Origin: DALYJJ01 sp031969915
GTDB taxonomy: Bacteria; Acidobacteriota; Terriglobia; Bryobacterales; Bryobacteraceae
Length of the DNA: 33,840 nucleotides
Reading direction: 5' to 3'
Assembly (NCBI GenBank): GCA_031969915.1
Contig: DALYJJ010000063.1
Location: 1 to 33,840, forward strand
Shown: positions 24,755 through 33,202 of the stretch, piece after piece
Layout: every line of letters starts with the position of its first letter
How positions within the stretch are numbered: the stretch's first letter is position 1
The notes under the pieces: model-generated
Seen by the model: the letters and a program-made list of their open reading frames with translations, nothing else
The model's database searches: none
What the model was told of the DNA's origin: nothing
Translations under genes and position numbers: made by a program

Positions 24755-25168
24755 ATGGATCTATTCGAACTCGGGAATCAGCTCTTGGGCGGCGGAGGAC
24801 AGGGCACGTCCCAAGGGTCGAACATCGTGGGTGAAGTGCTGGGAATGATCCAGGGGCAGCCAGGTGGGCTGGGCGGCCTGGTCAGCGCGTTCCAGAAGGG
24901 CGGGTTGGGCGACGTGGTGAACTCTTGGGTCGGCGTGGGGCAAAATCTCCCGATTTCACCCGAGCAGTTACAGGGGGTCTTGGGCAGCGACGCGATCGGC
25001 GGCTTGGCGTCCAAGTTGGGGCTCTCGCCGGAGGCGGCGGGTTCGCAACTCTCTCAGTTGCTTCCCACGCTGATCGATCAGCTCACGCCGAACGGCCAAA
25101 TGCCCGCGGCGGGCAACCTGCTGGAACTGGGCGCCGGACTCCTGAAGGGCTTCCTGCCAAACCGCTAG
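24755..25168 (+). CDS. YidB family (DUF937) protein
   Basis: 137 residues from the ATG at 24755, preceded by a strong ribosome site (GGAGGAG at 24744-24750); a GTG at 24725 is less likely. The sequence is Gly/Gln/Leu-rich with no signal peptide. It has the YidB pattern: 'GGLGGLVSAFQKGGLGDVVNSWVG', 'NLPISPEQLQGVLGSDAIGGLASKLGLSPEAAGSQLSQLLPTLIDQLTP' split by short loops, and a C-terminal 'LLELGAGLLKGFL'. Function is unknown; the related E. coli protein has no firm role. The gene stands alone and ends 1 bp short of the convergent phospholipase D-like gene. Confidence 0.85.
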   Translation: MDLFELGNQLLGGGGQGTSQGSNIVGEVLGMIQGQPGGLGGLVSAFQKGGLGDVVNSWVGVGQNLPISPEQLQGVLGSDAIGGLASKLGLSPEAAGSQLSQLLPTLIDQLTPNGQMPAAGNLLELGAGLLKGFLPNR

Positions 25169-25169
25169 G

Positions 25170-26090
25170 CTAGGCGGCCGCGGTCAGGCGGGCCGGCTGG
25201 CGTTCGGCCGCTCCCGCGAATTGGCGTTCCAGCTTGGCGACGATCTCGGGTTGGCGGATCACGATCGCCAGCTCACGCCGTTCGTTCAAGCTCTTCACAG
25301 AAAGCGCCAGACTGCCGAGCACGGCCACTTCGCCGTCGATCACGATCAACCGGCCGTGAGGCGCAAATCTTCCCGACGGGTCCCGATCCTGAATCTCGAC
25401 CGTGATCCCCTGCCTCTCGCGGTGGCGCAACAGCGCGAGGATCCCCGGATCGGACAGCTTGTGATCCATGATCCGAATGGACCGGCGCGCTCCGCCCAGC
25501 AGCGCTTCAATCCGCTCCCGCGCCGAGTCGGGGCCGACGATCAACCGCCCGTCCAAGAGCTCCGGCGCGGTGGCCGCTCCTTGCACATCCGAGCGGAACA
25601 ACGCAACCAGACTCGCCACCGCACCCGGATCCGCGGTGCACAGCAGAAAGTCACGTGTATCGCGGAAGCACTTGCGCGTCAGGTTCATGGTGCCGATGAG
25701 CGCGACGGATTCGTCGGCAACCAGATACTTCGCATGATACTTTGGCAGCGTCTTGGGGAATTTGTAGACCGCAATTCCCATCAATTCCAGGCACCCAGCC
25801 AGAGGACTCAGGCGTTTCGCCCAGCCTTTGGCGCGACCCGTCACCAGGACTTCCACACACACCCCACGAGCGGCCGCATCGCCGAGAGCCTGGAGAACTT
25901 CCAGATCGTCGCATCGGAAGATGGACAAAAGGAGAGACCGCCGGGCCTGGCGTATGAACTCGACCACCGCTTCACGACGCTTCGCTGGCTTAATCACCGC
26001 GCGTTCCGTCGGCGCGGGGGACTCGGGAACGATCTGGAAACGTGGCGGATTCAAGGTGTTGCTATCTTGTCCTGACGCTAGAGATGCCAT
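25170..26090 (-). CDS. Phospholipase D-like protein with two PLD domains, second one altered
   Basis: 306 residues with two PLDc_2 domains (about 30-165 and 180-295). The first has a full HKD motif: His119, Lys121 and Asp126 in 'YHAKYLVADE', followed by 'GTMNLT'. The second reads 'PHGRLIVID' (His245, Arg247, Asp252), with Arg in place of Lys, and 'GSLALS' without the usual Asn. Two HKD motifs normally form one active site, so activity may be reduced or specialised. The family includes phospholipases, cardiolipin synthases and nucleases. The lack of a membrane segment or signal argues against a typical Cls. The gene is monocistronic. Confidence 0.82.
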   Translation of the reverse strand: MASLASGQDSNTLNPPRFQIVPESPAPTERAVIKPAKRREAVVEFIRQARRSLLLSIFRCDDLEVLQALGDAAARGVCVEVLVTGRAKGWAKRLSPLAGCLELMGIAVYKFPKTLPKYHAKYLVADESVALIGTMNLTRKCFRDTRDFLLCTADPGAVASLVALFRSDVQGAATAPELLDGRLIVGPDSARERIEALLGGARRSIRIMDHKLSDPGILALLRHRERQGITVEIQDRDPSGRFAPHGRLIVIDGEVAVLGSLALSVKSLNERRELAIVIRQPEIVAKLERQFAGAAERQPARLTAAA

Positions 26091-26277
26091 CTAAGTTACC
26101 CGGGCTCTACTCAATTCGAGGCAATCTGGAAGCACGCCGATACCGATCTCATCGGACCGCAAAGCTCGCGCATGAGCGGAAAGATCGCCAACGCTGTTCA
26201 GGACGCTCTCTCTCCGCACGAATGTGGGGACGCTGAACGGCATGGCTTGGATACCGCGGGGAACGTAAAATGCCCTT

Positions 26278-26331
26278 AACACGGTGGGCGCGTCCGGCGG
26301 GGGAAGGATCGCCGGACGCGCCGCTGGTGTT
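26278..26331 (-). terminator. Strong hairpin at the 3' end of the Spy-like gene
   Basis: A perfect 13-bp inverted repeat (26287-26299 and 26310-26322, ggcgcgtccggcg with its complement, 10-base loop) is enclosed by a further AACAC/GTGTT pairing (26278-26282 and 26327-26331) that begins in the stop codon. The downstream U content is poor (only ATTTTA about 10 bases later), so it may stabilise the 3' end, or work as a terminator without a full U-tract. As an inverted repeat it would also stop transcripts from the other strand. Confidence 0.55.
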
Positions 26332-26764
26332 ACTCCTCGGGGCGCCCGCGGCCGCCGGGGCCACCGCGAAGCCCGTCGAAGATGGCTTTCTGCTCGGTGC
26401 TGAGAAGTGCGTAGAAAGCCGCCTGGGCTTTGGTACGAATGGCAGTCATTTGACCGATCAACGTGCCGTGCGCGGCGCTCAGTTGATCGATTTGCGCCGG
26501 AGCGGCGTTCGCCTTCACGGCGTCGGCCAGCGCGGTGCGGGAAGCGGCGATCTTGGGTTCAAGCGCGTCGGCGGCGGTGTCCGCCGCGGTGAAGATCGCA
26601 GCCGCCTGCGTCTTCTGCGCCTCCGTCAGACTCAGGCGCTGGGCCAGGAAGTCGAGGCGGTCCCCGCTGTCGCCGGGCCGGCCCCCGCCGCCGCGCGGGC
26701 CTTGCGCGAAGATCAGGCCCGCGGTGAGCAGCAGGCCGGAAAGAGCAACCAATGTTCGTTTCAT
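26330..26764 (-). CDS. Spy/CpxP-like periplasmic LTXXQ protein
   Basis: 144 residues with a clear signal peptide (MKRTLVALSGLLLTAGLIFAQ). A Gly/Arg-rich linker and an all-helical domain follow, with 'LAQRLSLTEAQKTQAAAIF' (the LTxxQ motif) and the second repeat-like 'FYALLSTEQKAIFDGLR'. This matches the Spy/CpxP/periplasmic heavy-metal sensor family, small cradle-shaped chaperones that limit aggregation in the periplasm. The tail is Gly/Arg-rich ('GGPGGRGRPEE'). It lies 106 bp downstream of the ADOP permease gene on the same strand, but a hairpin and a perfect TTGACA hexamer between them suggest its own promoter. Confidence 0.82.
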   Translation of the reverse strand: MKRTLVALSGLLLTAGLIFAQGPRGGGGRPGDSGDRLDFLAQRLSLTEAQKTQAAAIFTAADTAADALEPKIAASRTALADAVKANAAPAQIDQLSAAHGTLIGQMTAIRTKAQAAFYALLSTEQKAIFDGLRGGPGGRGRPEE

Positions 26765-26838
26765 GGTGTGGTGAAAACAACCTCCACCATGACCAACGCG
26801 CTCGTTGCGAAGGCCGTTGCGCCGGTGCTGTCAAGCTT

Positions 26839-26869
26839 GCGTTAAATGGCCTTTACGAGGCCTTAACGC
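26839..26869 (-). terminator. Hairpin immediately after the ADOP permease stop
   Basis: GCGTTAA-GGCC pairs with GGCC-(AT)-TTAACGC, 11 pairs with a 2-base bulge, beginning one base after the permease stop codon. There is no U-tract in the minus-strand direction (AAGCTTGAC follows), so termination is uncertain. The adjacent TTGACA (26834-26829) could be a -35 box for the Spy-like gene, although the -10 at 17 bp is poor. Confidence 0.4.
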
Positions 26870-26870
26870 T

Positions 26871-29366
26871 TCATTCGTGCCGCAGCGCGCGAATCGGGGC
26901 GATTCGCGAAGCCCGCCAGGCGGGCGCGAGCGATGCGCCCAGCGAAGCGCCGAGCAACGTAGCCAGGCCACCGCCGAAGACCACCAGATCCATGGCGCGG
27001 ACCCCGTACAACTGGCTTTCGACGAAACGGCCACCCAGATAGGCCGCCGCCGCGCCCGCCGCCAGACCCGCGAAGATCACAGCGAGCATCTCGCGCATCA
27101 CCATGCCGATCACGCTCCGCCGGCCGGCGCCGAGAGCGATACGGATGCCGATCTCCCGCGTCCTTCGCGTGACCACGAAAGCCAGGACGCCGTGCAGCCC
27201 GACCACCGCCAGCAGCGCCGCCAACACGGCGAAGCCCGCCGATAGAAACGAGAGCATCCGCTCGTTCGCCAGCCGCTGGTTCAACTGCTCGTCCAACGTC
27301 CGCAGATCGAACACAACCAGGTCCGGATCGGTCCGGCGCACCTCTTCGCGGAGCAGCGGCATGATCGCGCGCGGGTCTCCCTGCATGCGGACATAGACCG
27401 TCACCGCGGCAATCCGGTCCAACCGCGAGTCGAGGTTGACGAAGGTCTGCCGTGGGACCTCCCCGCGCAGGTCGTGATAGCGGGCGTTACTGAAGACGCC
27501 AATGATTTCGGTGTCCGGCGTTTCTCCGCGACCTTGGGCCAGTTGGCGGCCGGTGGGGTCCGTGCCGTCCAGATACTGCGTGACCAGTGCTTCGTTCACC
27601 AGGCAGAGTTTCCGCCCGCCGCCCCAATCCCGCCAAGAGAAATCGCGCCCCCTCTTCACTGGGACTCCCAGAGCATCGAAGTAACCCGGTGTTACGGCAT
27701 TGAAGAAACTCCAGGGGAGATTGCCGTCCCTGACCTCCACGCCGGCCATGGTGATCTGGCTGTCCCAACGTCCGCCGGTCAACAGACGCGAGGAGTTCGC
27801 GCCCGCGGCTTTCACGCCCGGTACGCCGGCCAGGCGCTCCAGGACCGTCCGGAAGACCTGCAACTTCCGCGGCGCATCATACTGCGTGGCGGGCCGGAGC
27901 CCGAACATCGCGACGTTCTCGCTCTTGAAGCCGAGATCGACCTTGCGCAGATTATCCAGTGTGCGCACGAACAGCCCCGCGCCGATCAGCAGCATGGCGG
28001 AGAGCCCGACCTGCAGGGCGACGAACGCCTTCCGCAAACGCACGTGGCCGTGGCCGCCCGTGACGGACCCCGCCTCATTCTTGAGCGTCGTCGCTTCACT
28101 CGCCAGTGAGCCGCGCAAGGCCGGCACAAAGCCAAACAAAACGAGCGTGCCCAGCGTGACGGCGAGGGTGAACAGCAGAACGCGGCCATCCGGCGCGGTG
28201 GAGAGCGTGAGCGTCGCCGGATCGTAGGGCAGGAAGCGCACCAGGCCGCGCGTGAGCCACGAACTGAGCAGGAGGCCCGCCGCGCCGCCCGCGACAGCGA
28301 GGATGGCGCTCTCCACCAGAAGTTGCCCGGCCAGTTGACTGCGGCTGGCGCCAAGGGCGCTCCGGATCGCCACTTCGCGCTGGCGCGCGGCGGAGCGCGC
28401 CAGCAACAGGTTCGCCACGTTCGTGCAGGCGATGAGGAGCACGATACCCACCAGCCACTGCAACACCACCAGCGGCCGCTCAAACGTGGTGCGCAATCGA
28501 GAGAGCCCACGGCCTGCCGGCGCGAGCGTGATCGACTGCCGCAGGAAGCGCTCCCGGGTGTCGGGGAACTTTGCAAAGAAGGGCGCCTTGAGTTCTTCCT
28601 TCTTTCGTTGTTCGTAGAACACGGCGAGCCCGGCCTGCGCCTGCTCCCGTGTGACGCCGGGCTTCAGCCTGGCCATCAGGTAGAACCAGGCGAATCGTTC
28701 GTTGGTCATGTCCTCGCGATGGTCCGCCGCAAGCGCGGTTCGCGATTGAAGCGGTACCCAAAGTTGCGTCAGCAGGCCCGCGTTGGTGCCGCTGAATTCG
28801 GGGGCGGCCACACCGATGATGGTGAACGGCGCGCCATTCAGCCGGACGGTTGAACCGACGATCTCCGGACGGCCGCCGTAGCGGCTCTGCCAGAAGTCAT
28901 ACTGCAGAACCACCACCGGATTCGCACGTCCGGGCTCGTCGTCCCCGGCGTTGAAGACCCGGCCCACATGGGCCTTCACGCCCAGGACATCGAAGAAGTT
29001 GCCCGCGGCCCAGACCGCATCCACCACCTCGCCCCGCTCTTCGGCAATTATCGTCAGCCGGTCGGGGAACTGTCCCGTGACGCCGGAAAACACCGTCGTG
29101 GAGTCGCGGAGTGCGGTGTAAAGGGGGTAGGAGAAGGTGTGCAGACCATCACCGTTCTGCGAGCCGGTGCGCCCGCCCTCCATTCGCAATTGCACGAGTT
29201 CACGCGGGTTCGACACCGGCAGCAGGCGCAGGAGCACCTGGTCGACCAACGTGAAGATCGACGTGTTTGCCGCAATCCCCAGCGCGAGCGAAAGGACCGC
29301 CGTGACGGCGAATCCGGGGTTGCCACGAAGCTGGCGCAAACCGAATCGGAAGTGCTGAAGCAGCAT
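26871..29366 (-). CDS. ADOP family (MacB/FtsX-type) orphan ABC permease
   Basis: 831 residues. It has the typical acidobacterial duplicated permease layout. The N-terminal 'LRQLRGNPGFAVTAVLSLALGIAANTSIFTLVD' segment is followed by a MacB_PCD periplasmic domain (about 50-260), a first FtsX unit ('REVAIRSALGASRSQLAGQLLVESAILA'), a second periplasmic domain and a second FtsX unit ('REIGIRIALGAGRRSVIGMVMREM') near the C-terminus. About eight to ten membrane segments are expected. No MacB-type ATPase is adjacent, as is usual for this group, so an ATPase from elsewhere must pair with it or it works in another way. Substrates are unknown; MacB relatives export peptides, toxins and lipoproteins. Divergent from an AraC regulator 129 bp away. 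Confidence 0.93.
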   Translation of the reverse strand: MLLQHFRFGLRQLRGNPGFAVTAVLSLALGIAANTSIFTLVDQVLLRLLPVSNPRELVQLRMEGGRTGSQNGDGLHTFSYPLYTALRDSTTVFSGVTGQFPDRLTIIAEERGEVVDAVWAAGNFFDVLGVKAHVGRVFNAGDDEPGRANPVVVLQYDFWQSRYGGRPEIVGSTVRLNGAPFTIIGVAAPEFSGTNAGLLTQLWVPLQSRTALAADHREDMTNERFAWFYLMARLKPGVTREQAQAGLAVFYEQRKKEELKAPFFAKFPDTRERFLRQSITLAPAGRGLSRLRTTFERPLVVLQWLVGIVLLIACTNVANLLLARSAARQREVAIRSALGASRSQLAGQLLVESAILAVAGGAAGLLLSSWLTRGLVRFLPYDPATLTLSTAPDGRVLLFTLAVTLGTLVLFGFVPALRGSLASEATTLKNEAGSVTGGHGHVRLRKAFVALQVGLSAMLLIGAGLFVRTLDNLRKVDLGFKSENVAMFGLRPATQYDAPRKLQVFRTVLERLAGVPGVKAAGANSSRLLTGGRWDSQITMAGVEVRDGNLPWSFFNAVTPGYFDALGVPVKRGRDFSWRDWGGGRKLCLVNEALVTQYLDGTDPTGRQLAQGRGETPDTEIIGVFSNARYHDLRGEVPRQTFVNLDSRLDRIAAVTVYVRMQGDPRAIMPLLREEVRRTDPDLVVFDLRTLDEQLNQRLANERMLSFLSAGFAVLAALLAVVGLHGVLAFVVTRRTREIGIRIALGAGRRSVIGMVMREMLAVIFAGLAAGAAAAYLGGRFVESQLYGVRAMDLVVFGGGLATLLGASLGASLAPAWRASRIAPIRALRHE

Positions 29367-29495
29367 GTAAAGAGGAATACGGCCCGGCCGGCGCGAAGTT
29401 GCCGGGAGTTTACTTCTTTCGCTTTCTCTCGCGCGCCGGGCAGCAAGTTGTGTGCAACAATCCGATAGTCATTCGCCGTACGGGCCCAACCGCCG

Positions 29496-30347
29496 ATGCC
29501 CCCGCCGATCAATCCCGCGCCTTCGAGGCTCGGCCTCGAAAACGTGATTCTCCACGCCCGGGCCCGTTTTCATCAGGTGCGGGAATTCCCTGGGCCGCTC
29601 TCGCTCAAGTCGGTTCTAGGCGGATCCGTCACCTGGTGGTGTGGCCGGTCGCCATACCGCCTGACGGCTGCCAGTTGCTTGCTCCTCGGTGACGGACAGC
29701 CGTACTCGCTCGAGATCGAAGAAGCGCTTCCGGTGGAGACCTTCTGTGTGTTCTTCCAACACGGCTTTGTCGAGGATGTCCATCGGACCATGACCGTGCC
29801 GGAGGCTGCGACGCTCGACCAGCCGGCAGTCACCCGGCGGCTGTCTTTCGAGCCGGAACTGTGGCCGGCCGGTGAAGGCGTCAGCCAGCGGCTGGCGGCG
29901 GCGGCGCGGCACGGGCTCTCCGAGGACGGGATGGTCGCGCTGGCCGAGGAAATCGCCAGAACGCGGGAAAAGGCAATGCTGCAAGTGGCCCAGTTGCCGG
30001 GCTCGCGACCGGCCACGCGGGAGGAACTCGCGAAGCGGCTGGCGCGCGGGCGGCAGTACCTGCACGCCTGTTTCGACGCGCCCGCGGCCAGCGCTCACGC
30101 AGCGCGCGAGGCGTGCCTTTCTCCGTATCATTTTCACCGGGCGTTCCGGTCGCTGCACGGGTGCACGCCGCATTCCTACGTCACCGAGTTGCGGATGCAG
30201 CACGCCCGCGCCCTGCTGGCCGCCGGCCATCCCGCCACCGAGGCCTGCCTGCAGACGGGATACTCCAGCCTTCCCACGTTCACGCACCAGTTCAAGCGGC
30301 GGTTTGGCGTTACTCCCGGCGCTGTGAAATTTCGCAAGATCCGATAA
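29496..30347 (+). CDS. AraC family transcriptional regulator
   Basis: 283 residues. An N-terminal cupin-like sensing domain of about 130 residues ('VTWWCGRSPYRLTAASCLLLGDGQPYSLEIEE', with the C-terminal 'CVFFQHGFVED') precedes a helical linker and a C-terminal AraC double HTH (about 185-280: 'CLSPYHFHRAFRSLHGCTPHSYVTELRMQHARALL' and 'ATEACLQTGYSSLPTFTHQFKRRFGVTPG'). The first recognition helix ('AAREACLSPYHF') is slightly divergent. It is divergent from the ADOP permease gene; the 129-bp gap contains a small palindrome GTTG-TGTG-CAAC (29447-29458). Control of that permease is plausible but not shown. Confidence 0.88.
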   Translation: MPPPINPAPSRLGLENVILHARARFHQVREFPGPLSLKSVLGGSVTWWCGRSPYRLTAASCLLLGDGQPYSLEIEEALPVETFCVFFQHGFVEDVHRTMTVPEAATLDQPAVTRRLSFEPELWPAGEGVSQRLAAAARHGLSEDGMVALAEEIARTREKAMLQVAQLPGSRPATREELAKRLARGRQYLHACFDAPAASAHAAREACLSPYHFHRAFRSLHGCTPHSYVTELRMQHARALLAAGHPATEACLQTGYSSLPTFTHQFKRRFGVTPGAVKFRKIR

Positions 30348-30380
30348 GTTCGCCGCGGCCGTGCCCTGTATTGATGGTTC

Positions 30381-31055
30381 ATGAGTGCGTCGTTGCTGTT
30401 CACCCTACTGCTTATGAGCCAAGAGTTCTTCACCGCCATTCGAAACGGAGACGAGGCCGCCGTGAGCCGTCTCCTCGACCAATCACCTCAACTCCTGCAA
30501 GCGAAAAGTCCGGAAGGGGCTAGCCCGGTGCTTTACGCCTTTTACGCACGAAAGCCGCACCTGGCGGCGCTCTTCGCCGCTCGCGGCGCGAAGTACGATC
30601 TGTACGAGGCGAGCGCGGCGGGAGACCTGGCGCGCGTGCGCGCACTCCTTGCCGGCAACGAGCGGGCGGAGTCCTTCTCGCCTGACGGCTTCACGCCGCT
30701 CGGCCTCGCGGTCTACTTCGACCGCTATGAGATTGCCGAACTGCTACTCGAATCCGGCGCCAATGCAGGCACCGCATCGCGCAATCGGATCGCGGTGGCG
30801 CCGCTGCACTCCTCGATCGAGAGCGGCGATCCGCGGCTGGTCCGCCTGCTGCTCAGCCATGGCGCGCCCGTCGATCCGGTGGAATTCCTGGGCGCAACTC
30901 CGCTCCACGCGGCGGCGATGACCGGCAAAACGGAGATCGCCATGATTCTCCTGGATGCCGGCGCGGACCGGCGCGCGCTCACGAAGGACAAGAAGACGCC
31001 CGCGGATCTCGCGCGGCAACACGGACACGCCGGGCTCGCCGCGCTTCTGGAGTAA
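30381..31055 (+). CDS. Ankyrin repeat protein
   Basis: 224 residues with about five ankyrin units: 'FFTAIRNGDEAAVSRLLDQSP', 'GASPVLYAFYARKPHLAALFAARGAKYD', 'LYEASAAGDLARVRALLAG', 'GFTPLGLAVYFDRYEIAELLLESGAN', 'APLHSSIESGDPRLVRLLLSHGAP', 'GATPLHAAAMTGKTEIAMILLDAGAD'. It fills the whole protein, so it is a pure interaction module, probably cytoplasmic. The start at 30381 gives a weak hydrophobic start (MSASLLFTLLL); ATG at 30414 begins exactly at the first repeat and is equally possible. Bacterial ankyrin proteins of this size often have no known partner. It lies between the AraC and HAD genes with short gaps (33 and 17 bp). Confidence 0.85.
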   Translation: MSASLLFTLLLMSQEFFTAIRNGDEAAVSRLLDQSPQLLQAKSPEGASPVLYAFYARKPHLAALFAARGAKYDLYEASAAGDLARVRALLAGNERAESFSPDGFTPLGLAVYFDRYEIAELLLESGANAGTASRNRIAVAPLHSSIESGDPRLVRLLLSHGAPVDPVEFLGATPLHAAAMTGKTEIAMILLDAGADRRALTKDKKTPADLARQHGHAGLAALLE

Positions 31056-31072
31056 CGCTACACTCGGGAAAC

Positions 31073-31711
31073 ATGATTCGCGCCCTGCTGTTCGACATCG
31101 GCAACGTAATTGTCCCGGTGGAGCCCCGGCGGGCCTGGGATCTGCTCGCCCCGCATTGCCCGCTCACGTGGGACGTGGCCCGCCGGCGCCTCTTCGCCAG
31201 CGAAGAGGCGGTGCGTTTCGAATGCGGGGCCTTGTCGCCGGACGAATTTCTCGCCGGCGCCGCGCGGCTGCTGGAGATCCAGGCGCCCACGGACGTGCTG
31301 CGCGAAGCGTGGTGCTCGATGTTCGGCGAGGGCACGTTGCTGCCCGCGCCGCTGTTCGCATCGCTCGCCCGTTCGCACCGGCTGGTGCTGGTGTCGAATA
31401 CGAACGTGCTTCACTTCGAAGCGCATCGCGTTGCGTGGCCGCATTTCGGCTATTTCCACGCCGCCGTGTTGTCGTATCGAGCAGGCTGCCGCAAGCCTGC
31501 CCGCGAGTTCTTCGAGCAGGCGGTTGCGGCGGCACAATGCCCCGCCCAGGAGTGCCTCTACATTGACGACTCGCAGGAGTACGTGACCGCCGCGCGCGCG
31601 CTCGGCATCCCCGGCATCGTGTTCACCGGAGAGGCCGCCCTGCGGAGCGAGTTGGACCGGCGTGGCGTGCCGCTGGAGAGTGCTCAGAAAAGCGCGCCGG
31701 GCTCGAGTTGA
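31073..31711 (+). CDS. HAD-superfamily hydrolase, YihX-like
   Basis: 212 residues. Motif I is 'LLFDIGNVIVPV' with nucleophile Asp9 and the DxG-N variant typical of the YihX-type (alpha-glucose-1-phosphate phosphatase) and related HAD-IA proteins. Motif II 'LVSNTN', motif III Lys in 'GCRKPAREFF' and motif IV 'YIDDSQEYV' complete the site. A helical cap lies between about 20 and 95. Phosphatase activity on a small sugar phosphate or nucleotide is likely; the substrate is not determined. Its 3' end overlaps the convergent TorD-like gene by 28 bp. Confidence 0.88.
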   Translation: MIRALLFDIGNVIVPVEPRRAWDLLAPHCPLTWDVARRRLFASEEAVRFECGALSPDEFLAGAARLLEIQAPTDVLREAWCSMFGEGTLLPAPLFASLARSHRLVLVSNTNVLHFEAHRVAWPHFGYFHAAVLSYRAGCRKPAREFFEQAVAAAQCPAQECLYIDDSQEYVTAARALGIPGIVFTGEAALRSELDRRGVPLESAQKSAPGSS

Positions 31712-32358
31712 ACCAGTTCCAACTCCGTCGCCGGTCCCGTGCCGCAGCCGGTCTCGTCGTCGTTCTCGTCGCCCGGAACGGCACCGCCGATGGGGAAGTT
31801 CGACCGTACCGGCGGCCCGACCCGCTCCACCAGCATGCGGCCGCACTCGGCAAGATACGCCGGCGCGAACTCGGCGAGCCGCTGGGCGACAGGCTCCGCC
31901 TGCACAATCAGATGCTCGCGGATGAACTCGCCGATGGCGGCCGCTGTCACGCGCGTTCGTTCCTCGTCGCCCTCTAACATCGCCAGCGCCTGCTTCATCT
32001 TGAGAAAGGCGATGAAGCCCGCCTGCACCGCTAGATGGTCCGGGGCTTCCTCAATGGCCGGGTCGAATCCGAAGGCTTCATAGTAAGCCACCAGTTCCGC
32101 CATCAGGTACCCGAACTGAACCCCGCCGCGATGGGTCACTTCGCGAACGGGCACACACCCGCCGGGCCCGAACAGCGCGCTATGCAGGCCCTCGCCACAC
32201 TGCTCGAGCGCCGCGGCCGCCAACGCGCGAAGCTCCGGCTTGAGCGCCGGCAGCAGAGCCTCTACGTTCTTCCGCCATGCCGCGTTCGGGTATTCGAACA
32301 GCAGGCCAATCAGGCGCCACTCGCCCGCGCTCTCCAGCAGCTCGTGGGCCGGCATCAT
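31684..32358 (-). CDS. TorD/DmsD-like molybdoenzyme chaperone (delta subunit)
   Basis: 224 residues from the ATG at 32358 (ATGATG, with TGA of the upstream gene overlapping it by 4 bp); 32355 is the alternative ATG. An all-helical protein with 'LIGLLFEYPN', 'GPGGCVPVREVTHRGG' and the C-terminal 'DHLAVQAGFIAFLKMKQAL', as in TorD-type assembly chaperones of the type II DMSO-reductase family (NarJ/EbdD/SerD-like group). It inserts or protects the Mo-bis-MGD cofactor of the alpha subunit before export and is not part of the final enzyme. It is the last gene after beta and gamma, as in the ebdABCD order. Confidence 0.85.
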   Translation of the reverse strand: MMPAHELLESAGEWRLIGLLFEYPNAAWRKNVEALLPALKPELRALAAAALEQCGEGLHSALFGPGGCVPVREVTHRGGVQFGYLMAELVAYYEAFGFDPAIEEAPDHLAVQAGFIAFLKMKQALAMLEGDEERTRVTAAAIGEFIREHLIVQAEPVAQRLAEFAPAYLAECGRMLVERVGPPVRSNFPIGGAVPGDENDDETGCGTGPATELELVQLEPGALF

Positions 32359-33194
32359 TCCGTCCTCCGCACCAGCGGGATCCAGACGCTGCGCATCTTG
32401 CGCGCGCCGGCTTCCTTCAGTGAGCCCTGCCACACGGCGAACGCGATGTGCGTCCGCTGATTGACCGACAAGCCATCGGGAAGCTTCCGGGTGATCACCA
32501 CCGACCAGTGATCGCGCCCATGCGCCCCCATTCCTTTGGCGCCCAGCGACGGCCCGGGCATGAGAGTCCCCGGTCCCGTCGCGATCAAGTCTTCCACCGG
32601 TGTGGCCCGGGGCCCGCCGCGATTATTGCCCAGCGCCCGCGCGGGTGAGTAACGTAGCGCCATTCCCTTCTGCGCCGCGGAGCCGGGCTCGAGCGATTTC
32701 GCTTCGTGCGGATAGTGGTCGATCGAAGCGTTCGGGTAGAGATCCCGAATCGTGTCGCCCCGCCCGTCCACAGCCGCCTGCCAATCCGCACGCCAGTAAG
32801 TCACTTGCACACGCTTCCCTTCTTGCCCCATCTGGGGTTCGGGCAGGTTGTTTTCCGACTTCTCGGGAATCTGAACTGCGCAGGCATCCACCATCTTCGA
32901 CGGGCCCGGTGCGTCGCTCTTCGAGTCGTCGGCCCACTCCAGCCGGAACGCAACCTCGGTTCCGTCGGTGAGCGCACGAACCTTGACGGCGGCGGTAGAA
33001 GCATTCATCAGCCGCGGCTCCACCTGGTCCTGCGGGAGCAACTTGGCCAGGTGCTCCGGTGCCTGGTCCCAGGCGGCGTCGCCCGGCGCCGCAGGCATCT
33101 TTGCGACGTCCATCGCCACCACTTCATTCACCATTCGCGGCCCGCGGCTGCACGATGCCGCCAGCAGCAGGAACACCAGGGTCATGGTACGCAT
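32355..33194 (-). CDS. Heme-b-binding gamma subunit of a type II DMSO-reductase-family enzyme (ethylbenzene-dehydrogenase-like), probable lipoprotein
   Basis: 279 residues. The N-terminus MRTMTLVFLLLAASC has a lipobox-like end (Cys15), so it may be lipid-anchored rather than a freely soluble periplasmic protein. The EB_dh heme-binding fold is indicated by 'QMGQEGKRVQVTYWRADWQ' (Met122 aligns with the axial Met of known gamma subunits), 'GGPRATPVEDLIATGPGTLMP', 'DHWSVVITRKL', 'HIAFAVWQGS' and 'KMRSVWIPL' (Lys266 is the candidate second ligand). It would pass electrons between heme b and the Fe-S beta subunit. The ribosome site AGGAGG overlaps the end of the beta gene, and its stop overlaps the TorD-like start. 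Confidence 0.85.
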   Translation of the reverse strand: MRTMTLVFLLLAASCSRGPRMVNEVVAMDVAKMPAAPGDAAWDQAPEHLAKLLPQDQVEPRLMNASTAAVKVRALTDGTEVAFRLEWADDSKSDAPGPSKMVDACAVQIPEKSENNLPEPQMGQEGKRVQVTYWRADWQAAVDGRGDTIRDLYPNASIDHYPHEAKSLEPGSAAQKGMALRYSPARALGNNRGGPRATPVEDLIATGPGTLMPGPSLGAKGMGAHGRDHWSVVITRKLPDGLSVNQRTHIAFAVWQGSLKEAGARKMRSVWIPLVRRTE

Positions 33195-33202
33195 GGTTCC
33201 TC

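Noticed and set aside
26091..26277. Gene or small RNA between the PLD-like and Spy-like genes
   Set aside because: Short frames without ribosome sites, no tRNA fold; a small CCGAT/ATCGG repeat is too short to interpret.
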